Assembly: GCA_009733575.1 (NCBI GenBank)
Contig: ML769498.1
Coordinates: forward strand, 62,001 to 126,000
Length of the DNA: 64,000 nt
Reading direction: 5' to 3'
DNA from: Gymnopus androsaceus JB14
Lineage: Eukaryota > Basidiomycota > Agaricomycetes > Agaricales > Omphalotaceae
Position numbers and translations under genes: made by a program. Below are positions 22,978 through 32,822 of the stretch, one piece after another. Every line of letters starts with the position of its first letter. Within the stretch, counting starts at the first letter, position 1. Under the pieces are notes generated by a model that saw only the letters and a program-made list of their open reading frames with translations, made no database searches and was not told where the DNA came from.

Positions 22978-24853
22978 TCAAGCCTTGAAAATCCTCAACA
23001 ACCTCGACTCTGTCACTATTCTCGTCCTACACAAAGGGCATTCCCTGGTACTATCCATAATAGCGTCACAGCACCCTCGGCACATTGCCAGGTGACTTTT
23101 TGAGCAAATAGTTTCGTCAGAACAAGAATACGAGACATGTAAGGAGTAAGGAACTTACCCGCAATCAACGATCGCAATATTAGCTTCCTCGTCTTGACAG
23201 ACAACACACAGTCCTGCGCGCTCAGTAAACGCTGGTGGTTTGGGAGGTGCCTGAGGTGCTGCCGCGAAGCCAGTACTCGCAGAAGACTCTGCTTCATGAC
23301 CCTGCTTCTTCCGCTCTTCCTCCTCCCTCTCTTCCCTTGCTTTCTTCTCCTTCTCAAACCCTTCCATCATCTGCCTCTGCCGCTCAATCCTCTCCTGCTC
23401 TTCCTGCTCCTCCGCAAGCCTCATCCTCTCTCTCTCCCTCCTCTCATCCTCAACCAAATCCACAACCTTCTTCACCAACTCACTCTTCTCCAATATCGTC
23501 ATACCCGCATTGACATGATTAGTGAATAAAACTGACTTGAGGGTACTAATGGACATTGAGGAGATGTTTTCTGGGGTCATTGAGAGGAGCTGGTCCAGGG
23601 TCGGAGGCGCGGGAGGAGGAGATGGTCGTGTGGATTGAGGTGAAGCAGACGCTGCTCGTGGGCGCGGACTCGTTGGTACAACTGGAGGGGTATTTAGATT
23701 ATGTGACGATCTAGATGCGTATGGGTGATACTGAGACGCTTGTGGAGGTGTAGGAGGTTGTTGAGGTCGCGGAGGGACAGGAGGTGGTGCATAGCCGTAC
23801 CCGTGGCCTTGTGCAGGATACGAATTGTACGGAGGTTGTGGCGGCGGTGGAGGATAATGCGGAGGATGGTATTGCTGGTGCTGGTGCGGAGTATACTGCT
23901 GATACTGATATTGCGGATTCGGCGTCGACGTGGGCCGCGGAGGCTGAGCTGACTGTGGTCGCGTGCTAGTATTACGGGGCGGCGGAGGTCCAGATGCAGT
24001 AGATCCAGACTGAGTAGTGGAATACGGCTGGAAGCGAGGCCGAACTGGCGTCGGCCCATTTGGCTCTAAATCTGGCCTGGCAAACTCGGGTCTGGATGAA
24101 GATTGCGGCGGAGGAGCTGGCGCTGGCGCTGGATTCCTTGACGAGGATGAAGATGAAGAGAAAAGACCACGAGCACGTCCAGAACGAGTAGGCACAGAGT
24201 ACTTTCTGTAGTACCTCTATGCGCAATGAGATAAACGCAATCCTGGAAAGGCTTCTTCTTACCTCATTCTCCGGGGATAAACATCCATTCGCCTTCTGCA
24301 ATAAATAATCAGTAATCCAGTCCAAGACGACAAAGTAGCACTCACCCTAGCTACAAGCAAGGCATCAATCACATCGTCCTTTTCTACAGCATGATCAATC
24401 CTTATACTATAGGCCGCAGCGTACTTTTTCAGCTTGGCCAGCGGCATAGCCCTTAGCAAGCCCTTCCCCGAGGCAGTAACTATCCCACACGTTAGTTCGA
24501 TTCACACAACCAACACAAAGGTATACTTGCTTTGTAGAAACTCGATACAATAACCACAAACGTTCATTGGATCATAACCAGTCGATTCAGATCCACTTGT
24601 GCGAGGCATTAGAGCTTGGTAGTCGGTACAGGTGTGGCAATAGGTGTATCCTAATGATTATTATTTAATTGGGATCCTGCCTTGTAGTAGGTGATCGCTC
24701 ACCGCAATGATTACACCTTCTTGACCTTGTAAACAAAATATTAAACTCCTTTGCACACTTTCTGCACGCATTCTCGGCCGCTCCGCTATCAACTGGAGGT
24801 GGAATGCCACTGAGTAAGGGTAATCCATGGCCACGTCCGAAAGAAGAATCCAT
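22978..24853 (-). CDS. FYVE-like plus RING-finger E3 ubiquitin ligase (RFFL/RNF34-like layout)
   Basis: The first exon starts at 24853 and holds a zinc-binding FYVE-like half (ACRKCAKEFNILFTRSRRCN, then HCG). The next exons give YTYCHTCTDYQALMP and MNVCGYCIEFLQ. A short helical SAP-like part follows (LAKLKKYAAAYSIRIDHAVE), then a long Pro/Gln/Tyr-rich low-complexity region and a Glu/Arg-rich coiled coil (about 23300-23480). The C-terminal RING is split by an intron: CVVCQDEEANIAIVDCG joins HLAMCRGCCDAIMDSTRECP, then LC, a C3HC4 arrangement. Stop at 22978. FYVE-RING plus C-terminal RING resembles CARP/RFFL ligases on endosomes. Ligase activity is inferred from the RING. The residues that bind PI3P in true FYVE domains are not all visible. 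Confidence 0.8.
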
Positions 24854-25950
24854 TCTGCTCCTGCTCTGCTGTGCCGCTTGATTGAGATTGGACTAGAGAT
24901 TAGACTAGAGATTCTGAACCAGTAGATGATGGTAGAAGGCTAAAGATGGCGATGCAAGGCTGGATCCGGGTACGAGACAGGTGGAAAGTGGTAGAAAGTT
25001 CGATGGTGACCGTCAGTCAGCTGGAACGAATCGGAATCATCAGCGTGACACATCGTAGGCGTCTAATTTAGTACTTAGGCGCTTCATCAATTTCAACGAG
25101 GTTCTCCGCTCCGGCGCTCCTGAAGAGCTTCTTAGTGGAACATATCGCTTCTGGAAATATGCAAGAACAGACCTTCTCTCGCTGTCTGCAACCAATCAAA
25201 AACTCCGGCTACTATGCTTCCCATTCGTATTTGCACCGGGATGGATCTAGAATAGGTATGTTGGATTTATTCAAATTATCGTTGGATACTAGTGCGCTTC
25301 ATGTTTAATTTGGCACATGAATACCTCCCCAAACTGATAGCCAACTTTCTTCCTTTTTTTCTCGCAAATCAATTCCCGCATTGTTCTTTATGATAAACGG
25401 CCATTGCTGACTGTCCTTAATTTCCACCGTCTTCCTAGTCTCGAGATCATGAATGAACACTGGGTTCTGGACAGACAGACTTGATGAATTTGGCTCATCG
25501 GACCTAGCAAAGTTTAACATTGTCCAAGGCCGCGGTTGACGATTCAAAACAACCTCGCCTACGAGCTCAGAGCCAAGGCCAGCGGGTCAGGGTATAAATC
25601 TATCTACGCTTGCAGTTCGGGCTGGCTCGCTGGAGATGATCTTTCTAATTGCCGGTCGACGCGTTCTTCCTCCCAACTTCTTTCTCCAGCCCTACTAGAC
25701 TCTATATTCACTCGGAAATCCAATGCCTGCATTTTCACAGTTTTCGTTCAACATAATCAGTGTAAACCTTCTACCTCCCCTGGATCAAGAATGATAACTG
25801 GATAGGTTGACGATAGGGATTTCCGATCCTGCTGCTCTTTCGGATCCGCCTCGCGCGCCTGATAAGCCTCAATTAACCTTTTTGTCTTCAGTGAACTTAT
25901 AGTAAATGCGTTGACATTGAGGTTTGGACTCGACCATTGCGTTGGCCACT
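24854..25950. other. Intergenic region with one unrecognised minus-strand ORF
   Basis: The only notable ORF is 25305-25547 on the minus strand (about 80 residues, including FIHDLETRKTVEIKDSQQWP). Upstream in other frames lies VIILDPGEVEGLH. The style is reminiscent of F-box protein C-terminal parts, but I cannot assign it. The right end (about 25890-25950) is related to the upstream region of the GH3 gene. Confidence 0.35.
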
Positions 25951-27305
25951 ATGAAAGTGTCACTCGCCATTCCCTTGATCTCCACGTTCTTTTCTCAAAT
26001 ATCGCGTGCTGCCTCCGTCTCTTCCTACAATGAGACTGCTCTCCTTTCCTTTGGAGCAGGTACTTCTATTATTTTTTTTCACAGCGACAAGTGGTGCTAA
26101 GTAATCGATGACTATCCTAGTAAATCTCGCAGACTGGCAGGAAGCTTACCAGAAGGCGGTTGGATTTGTTTTCAAGCTCACCAATGAAGTTTGTATACCA
26201 GTTTTACCAGAGGAGTGGTTGCTGAAATTCCCTCCAATTACAGGAAAAGATCGAGCTTATAACCAGATCCGACATCACGTCTCAGAACTTAACTGCGCTA
26301 GACTTTGACGACAACGTTATCTCACCCCCTGCTGTATTCCTATGTGTCCGAGTTCTCAGCCGGTTTAGCTGTCGCTATGACATGGGACAAAGATCTTGCC
26401 AGTCGGCACTATACTGCTGTTGGAAAGGAGGCAAGTGCTTCCTTTCAAGTTTACGAAGTCTTGTAAATCTAACTCTTTGTAGCACTATTCCGCTGGTGCA
26501 CAAGTCATCAATGGGCCAATGTTGCAGCGATTGGGTTGTTCTCCATGGGATGGTAAGTCTTTCTTGGCAATATCCTGCCGAGTTTTCCCTCAACTCGTTA
26601 TCCAGGGCGTGGAGTCAAAGGTTACGGACCCGATTCCTATTTGAATGGCATCTTGTTCGGAATCGCTACCAAGGCGATTAGTAGCGCGGGCGTGGTCCCC
26701 GGAAGAAAGGTCAATCATCAAAACACATTAGAGTACCGGTTTCGACTCACCTTCTATCTAGCATTTCATCTTGAATGCAGGAGACGAATCGAGAGGAAGT
26801 AGGCGGACAGGATAGCGATCATGTACTTTTATTCAATGATTCGTACAATGTCATCATTGACGACAAAGCACTTCATGAGACTTACCTTCGTCCATTTGCA
26901 GATGCCATTCACGCTGGAACAGGCGCTGTAATGTAAGCTTATCCCGAAGCTGATCTCTTTCCATCTTATTTACAGATAATATCGTGATAAGGTGCAGTAT
27001 GAATCGCATAAACAGAGCTTATGCCTGCGAAAGTGCTACCTTGTTGAACAAGATGCTTAAATCCGAGATGGGATTCCCTGGGCTTGTCTACCCAGATGTA
27101 TCTGGCCAGAAGACCGTGAGTTTCTGACCGTTCTGTCCATACATATTGTCGACCAATGACTAGGCTTTTGGTTCTGCTAACTCCGGATTGGACTATGTTG
27201 CTGGTTCTGCAACATGGACAAACGGCATCATGCTTGCGGGTATGTCAAATGGTTCACTCACCCGGGATCGCCTGGGTGACATGGCTATCCGTAGTGTGAG
27301 TCTAA
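25951..27305 (+). pseudogene. Truncated 5' copy of GH3 beta-glucosidase
   Basis: ATG at 25951 opens a signal peptide almost identical to the GH3 gene at 6679 (MKVSLAIPLISTFFSQISRA then SSYNETALLS). Exon after exon matches the N-terminal barrel of the paralogue, including GVKGYGPDSYLNGILFG-like sequence, EMGFPGLVYPDVSGQKT and GMSNGSLTRDRLGDMAIR. Homology stops a few bases into the intron that follows (about 27305). The rest of the barrel, the sandwich and the FnIII-like domain are missing, so no active enzyme can be made. Homology also reaches upstream of the ATG, so this is a DNA-level duplication with promoter and introns, not a retrocopy. Confidence 0.85.
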
Positions 27306-27740
27306 TATTTCTTCAAGCACTACAAAAACTCATTGCCCTTTCCTGTCCGACTTCTCCTCTACCCCCATTTCTTTAGACTCCGAGTCCTCGGCACTCCATA
27401 ACCCACTCCCCTGCGGCCACTCTAACTTTCACCCTATGTCCCCCCCAACCCTGGGCGCCCCCTTTTCGCAACTACAACTATAAGACAGATGTACAAAACG
27501 CGGCTTAGAGCAGCGATGAGTCGATGAAAGTCCATTACGTGGCCTCACAGTGGTGCAGATCATAGGAGATGATAAGTCCTTAGCTCACTAGCAGGTCACT
27601 AGTATGAGTTGATTCGAGTTGTTGTGCTAAGATCGTTCCAGTCGGCTGGAAGGAATGAATGGTCCCAGTCCGTGGGAAAATCACGGACTGTGTTCCGGAA
27701 TGGCTATTCACCCCTAACTCGCACCCTCTCGTCTACCTTC
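27306..27740. other. Unassigned junction sequence
   Basis: This stretch separates the truncated GH3 copy from the frameshifted protease-like gene. Short ORFs only, and no recognisable gene or repeat. Confidence 0.4.
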
Positions 27741-27743
27741 GAA

Positions 27744-29834
27744 ATGGATCCTCCGAGTGAGTGCTATCGTCTTTTCCCTTATCTATCTCACTTACCAGCA
27801 TTTTCTTTAGAAGCTTTTTCATTCACCAATGAGGAATTAGATGCAGCTGGTCTTCGGGGCAAAGGCGAGTCCCTCAATCAGTTTGTGTGTCTATCCCATA
27901 CTGACCATCTCCCTTGTAGGCGTTTCCGAGATCGTCGTACAGGTAATTAAAACGAATGACAGAGCACCCCGAACTCCTAGGCGAGTTCTTACCTTTTTTC
28001 CACGTATGTACCACACTTACCACTTCGCGTTTAGATCTGTCTCTGTTCACGCTCGAGTGCATCAACTACTCGGGCCAGTCGCAAGTCCCTTTCCTTACCC
28101 GCCTCACCAACTCTTAGCGAGGTCCTCTGTACTCACCATAGCCTCGGATGACACCGCTGTTGCGCCATACGTTCTCTCGGACTGGGAGAGGACCACCTAC
28201 TACAATGGTATCTCTCCTGATCATCCTGAGCTCCTCTACCGCTCGGATCTCCTCGAAAAATCCCTTTCCCATCCCCAAGGGCAGACACCCTCATCTCCCT
28301 ACCAAGACCGTCTATGGAGTCTTCAATACGCCACTCAACGCTGTCTGGGACACTGTCGCTCCCCAGATCTGCGAGCTCTTGCAAGCTCGGAAGATTCGCT
28401 ACTCAGCCATCAAGACAGCTCGTTTCATCACCCATGGTCGAGGACGGAAAGGACACTCTCGGTCCCGTCGTGATTTGGATTGCGACTCATCCCACTACCA
28501 CCACCGCTAAGAACGCGCACGACGCTTCCCCAGACATTCTCGCTCTTCTCGAGGCCAATGGAGTCGAGGGTGCGGTGGTCGAATGGTACGAGGGAGCCGT
28601 AGAGAAGCTGTCGGGTCCACACCTTCTGCGTGTCACCAATGACACCAACCCTACCCACTATGTCCGTCGCTTCCTCACTACTGCGCTCGGCATGCCTATC
28701 GCTACTGCGGAGACGGAGGCTGCTGATGCTCAGGGTAGTGTCACGCTGTTCTTCCACGAGAACAAGGACAAGCACGGTGCCCCTAGTGCCAAGGTCTTTG
28801 GCGTTAGCAACTGCCATGTTCTCCGCGAGGACACCACTGTCGATTACAAGAGTCAAGGGCGCTGGTGCACCTCCCCAGCACGTTCGGCTTGCTGGATTCC
28901 GTCGATATCAGCGTGGCCTCGACGAGATCAAGGCCTGTGTCGGTGGCTACGGAACTGACGCCGAGCTCCTGGCTAGGGAGATTGTTGAGCTGGAGGCGAA
29001 ACCGAAGAGCGAGGACCCAGAGGAGGTGGCGGAAGATGAGGCGGCTGTGGAGGCTAAGCGAGAGAAGTTGACCAAAGTGAAGAAGGATATTGGCGTACTC
29101 GAGGCCTTCTACAAGAACACCACCAGCCAATGGAGTGATATTGCATGCGCCGAAACATTGGCCATGTTGATTGGGCTCCCAAGATCTCCGTTGATGTCCT
29201 GGGTCGCAAGTACACCAAGGACATTGGTACGTTCGAGGTTGATGCGGCAAGGTTCAAGGCCCAGTTCAAGGGCAACGTTGTCGACTTAGGGTGTGTTTTG
29301 CCTCATCTTTCTCATATTTACCTCGTCTAATAAAAACAACCTTCAGGAGACAAGTTTGCTCCCCGGCAACTCGCTGACATGTTCTACCCTCAAAGTGCTG
29401 GTAGGACGGCATTCAAGTTCCCCGCGAATCGCCAGCTCAGGATCAACGATTGTGTCACGCGTGAGCTCCTGGCTGTTCCTGGCTGTTTTGACAGCAATGG
29501 TGAGCCCTGCCTTATTGTCATGAAGGACGGTAACACCACTGACCTCACGGTTGGACGCTATGCCGGCCTGGAGGCCTACCTTTGCGATGACCTTGGTGTT
29601 GAGTCCATTGAACTCGCCGTCTATAATTATGATAAGCAGTCTGGCCCATTCTCTGCCAAGGGTGACTCAGGCTCGCTCATCTTTGATGGCGAGGGTTGTA
29701 TGGTTGGTATTCTCCACTCTGGGATGCCAAAAGGTGGGAGCAACCATGTCACCTATGCCACCCCCGCCTGGTGGGCCATCGAGCAACTCAAACTCAAGTA
29801 TCCACATGCTGACTTCAACCGCATTGCCTTCTAA
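27744..29834 (+). pseudogene. Frameshifted fungal gene with chymotrypsin-like serine protease motifs
   Basis: Pieces in successive frames belong to one protein: SDWERTTYYNGISPDHPELL, VYGVFNTPLNAVWDTVAPQI, LGPVVIWIATHPTTTTAKNA, SNCHVLREDTTVDYK, GAPPQHVRLAGFRRYQRGLD, RNIGHVDWAPKISVDVLGRK and the last exon with NYDKQSGPFSAKGDSGSLIF, ending at 29834. A His after NC, an Asp in HVDW and GDSGS are laid out as in chymotrypsin-fold peptidases. Activity is inference. I recognise it as a multicopy basidiomycete family of unknown role. Frame changes occur near 28262, 28433, 28855 (one extra base before KGAG) and 29150 (two bases before RNIG). An intron at 29291-29346 splices cleanly. With four frame breaks this copy is very likely dead. 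Confidence 0.65.
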
Positions 29835-29979
29835 ACATGAACACCATTGTTGGCCATATGCACTCTTATCTCCCTGCTCCTTCTCCATCTATGATTTGCT
29901 TCGGGCTTCTAACTGCCCTGTTCTCATGTATCCCAAAAGAAAAGTTGCTTATGAATTATGAAATGGTCTGTAACATGTT

Positions 29980-30865
29980 CTTGTTCCATCTACCTTTCCC
30001 ATCAGGTCTCGTTCCGTGTTCTTGGGGAGGATTATCATGCCCTCATCCGCCGGTATCAATTTGATGTTGCTGGAACCAAAGTCGAAGTCCGTAAAGGTGT
30101 CGAAGTCAGCGTGTATCCTACTGGCAATAGCGAATCGTTTGTTGAAGGTGGATGGGTTTGCTATTCACCGTGACCTTTGTCGACTGTCCTCGTCATTCAA
30201 TGAACCACTTGCTTCTGCCTTAGCTGGAGGTCTCAATTATACTCCTCCCAACTGGTACTGCTAATGTTCCCTGACAGAACCTCCAGGGACGAAAGCCTCT
30301 GTCATTTAAGAATTTGATTCCCATTCGAACCATGATCGGTCTAGGAGATGGAAATGAGCTGAAGGTATTGGAAGATTCCGACCCCGAAATCAACATAGTT
30401 AGGTCTCCTCAGCTGGGTCCTAGCTTGGAGAACAGTCTTTCGACATCCATTCGGCTCGAGTTTGATGAAAGACAAGGACCTCATATCAGTCTCAGTCAAG
30501 TACAGCAAGGAGGTTTTCATGATAGCTCGCAGTCAGTGTCACCGGGTGAAGGTCCCTTGAACAATGACGTTTTGTCCATGAACAACTGAGCTGACTGATG
30601 TTCTCATGTCAGAGGAACACGGTCATAATGCTGATCAATGGCCAGGATGGGTAGGAGAGCACAGGAAGGCCGTGGATGAGGTAGAGACTTTTGATGACCT
30701 CTCTGCTGTAGGGTTCATGGACGAGATTCATGCAGCATAAACAGGCTGCTCCAATGTCCAAGAAAAGCTTTTAGGAATGTATTTTAGCTGCACACTTATC
30801 AGGTTATATGTATATGTATATGATGCATGTTTATTGAGAAATGGGAAACAGCTGCTTGAGCTACA
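29980..30865 (+). pseudogene. Duplicated 3' end of the BCAS3-like gene
   Basis: From about 29980 the sequence repeats the last exon of the BCAS3-like gene (17574-18365) in opposite orientation: VLGEDYHALIRRYQFDVAGT, KVEVRKGVEVSVYPTGNSES, then PLNNDVLSMNN. It has several frame breaks, the first near 30155 (GGWVCYSP). The match continues past the stop into 3' flanking DNA (ttttaggaatgtattttagc, then gatgcatgtttattg), up to about 30865. Inclusion of non-transcribed or UTR flank and loss of the 5' part argue for segmental duplication. It has no start codon or promoter of its own that I can see. Confidence 0.85.
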
Positions 30866-30959
30866 TATGAATAGAAGAATCTCTGGATAGAACGAACCTA
30901 TACCAGGAATTTGATCAACAATGACAATTTCCGCTGATGGCCTTCTATAAAAGACGTCA

Positions 30960-31394
30960 AATGAGCATATTGTTGGTGCTTGTAGGGGCAATGAAGGGCT
31001 ATCCATCCCCTCCATCCATCATACCCGTCTTACAAGCCTGAATATCCGCGGACTGCACAGTTTTAGTGCTAGGACCTTCTGGAAGTCTGTCAGTTTGCCT
31101 AACCTGTCCCATCTGTTTGTTTACTTTTCAGTGGGCTATACATCGGAAGTTGTCCTGGAGCACGTTGATGCTTATGATAATCTTAACAACTTGAAGGAGA
31201 TGCTGATTTGTTCAAAGTGCACTTTGCAGAGTGTGACATTGACCACATCGTACAGCCCACATCTTCCCTCTAATGTCAAGTCATTCCTGCAAGAAATCCC
31301 TATTAGTGACGACCCCGACACTTGTGTTGTTATCAATGGTCACCAGTTAGGTCGCCCCTACTCTATAAAACAACTGCCTAGTTGCCGCCAGTGA
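30960..31394 (+). pseudogene. F-box/LRR protein C-terminal fragment
   Basis: The plus strand reads LTSLNIRGLHSFSARTFWKS then LPNLSHLFVYFSVGYTSEVV and CTLQSVTLTTSYSPHLPSNV, ending at 31394. The Leu-rich pattern is that of F-box/LRR proteins of agaricomycetes. No F-box and no upstream exon are present because the preceding sequence is the BCAS3-like duplicate, so this is a truncated fragment. The bounds on the left are approximate. Confidence 0.5.
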
Positions 31395-31414
31395 GGAGCA
31401 TAACACCGGGATGG

Positions 31415-32434
31415 TTAAAGGTATGTTTCACCAAGCCCATTATTCAAATGGGCCACTATGAGAGTCTGCAGTAAGGGGCATTTTGCGAGCAAGATGGTGC
31501 AAGAAGAGCCCATGTAATGAGTGCCAATAGTCAACTCAGTCAAACGACTGAGATCTATCATATCGGTGGCATGGAGAGGAGATACATGTAGTATATGCAG
31601 TTTGGGGCAACAGGAAAAGGCGTTTTTGTATGGATTTATTGGTACATGGTGCCAGTGAACATGCAAGGGGTTGCTGCTGATGACTGCAAATGTTAGATAC
31701 TGCAGTTTGGGGAAGAACTTTGTCGGGTTGGAGCCATGGCGGCCTTTCAGCCTACAACGAACAGGCACCAGGACTGTCTTGATTGGTGGATAAATCATCG
31801 TGACTTTCAAGCTCTTCCATCTCTCTGCTCCGTCTGTCAAAGCTAACAAAACACTGCATTGTTGGGGAGTGAGGCTCTCGTGTACAAAGCGCATGTCTAT
31901 ATCAAGACACAGACCACTGGGCTTTGACCGCAGGATGCATTCCTTTAACCGAATCACTATCCTGGAATCAGCTTTCTCGAGGTGTCGGAAAGAAATGGCA
32001 AAAGATGACCAAAGCTCGGGTTCCGGGAGTGTTTGGTTTTGCCACTGGAGACATTCCCAGGTCAATGTGAGGACTGGCCCGTTCAACTTTTTAGGCAGGA
32101 TGTCATTCAGGAAGTCATACCTGATAGGTTTCATGATGATGAAGCTGAAGATTTTGCTAAGAATTTGTGGTGGAAGTGTTCGTATAGGGGAAAGTAAGGA
32201 TTCCTGGAATTTCATTGTCTTTGTGATCTGGGTGCGGATAAAAGCACCAGTGCATTTTTGAAGATCACTCTGAGTGTATTCTATGAGGTTCTGTAACTCG
32301 AGTTGTTCCGCGGATGAGGTCGGAATATCATTATATCGAATTTTAGCAAGATATTTCTTGTAGTTTTTGAGCCAAATCTGTTTGGGCTGAAAATCGCAGG
32401 CAATAGGAACTGGTTGGATGTTGTTGTTGGACAT
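31415..32434 (-). CDS. F-box protein
   Basis: A single open frame of 339 codons starts at 32434 (MSNNNIQPVPIACDFQPKQI). An N-terminal helical segment (IPTSSAEQLELQNLIEYTQS) leads into an F-box-like motif, LLSPIRTLPPQILSKIFSFI, at about residues 80-100. LRR-type sequence follows, ending LLAKCPLLQTLIVAHLNNGL. This helix plus SPIRxLPxEIL plus IF layout is the standard agaricomycete F-box family, whose members recruit substrates to SCF ligases. It shares a layout with the copies at 1-1679 and 42060-43632 but is only distantly similar. It may continue past 31415 through an unseen intron. Confidence 0.7.
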   Translation of the reverse strand: MSNNNIQPVPIACDFQPKQIWLKNYKKYLAKIRYNDIPTSSAEQLELQNLIEYTQSDLQKCTGAFIRTQITKTMKFQESLLSPIRTLPPQILSKIFSFIIMKPIRYDFLNDILPKKLNGPVLTLTWECLQWQNQTLPEPELWSSFAISFRHLEKADSRIVIRLKECILRSKPSGLCLDIDMRFVHESLTPQQCSVLLALTDGAERWKSLKVTMIYPPIKTVLVPVRCRLKGRHGSNPTKFFPKLQYLTFAVISSNPLHVHWHHVPINPYKNAFSCCPKLHILHVSPLHATDMIDLSRLTELTIGTHYMGSSCTILLAKCPLLQTLIVAHLNNGLGETYL

Positions 32435-32822
32435 GATGGTTTAAGATTGTAGTAGTACCAGTAAGGTTTGAGTAAACCAGTAAGCGCTAATTAATAGTGC
32501 TCCATTTTATCATCCCACTGCAGTTTGAGGGTCGAGTCCCAGTGAAAACCCACACTGAGTTGGTCTGAGAAAATACAGGTGAAACTGAAAGTATCTGAGA
32601 ATGGAATGGATGAAGCGGAGTGAGCTTGTTATTGCTACACATGATACTTTTGGCACAGACAAAATCATGCACCCTGACTGTTATCGAATCGTAGTTGAAT
32701 CCAAGAATATCAGATGGAAAATCTGAGCAAAGAACAGCACAAGGTTATCGAAAAAAAACAAACATACAAACATAAGTGATAGGAGACCATTGAAGATACA
32801 CATTACCTATTTACCCAAAGTA
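32435..32822. other. Intergenic region between F-box and CHAT genes
   Basis: About 390 bp, AT-rich, between two minus-strand genes. It must contain the F-box promoter and the CHAT gene 3' UTR. No repeat or small gene seen. Confidence 0.4.
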
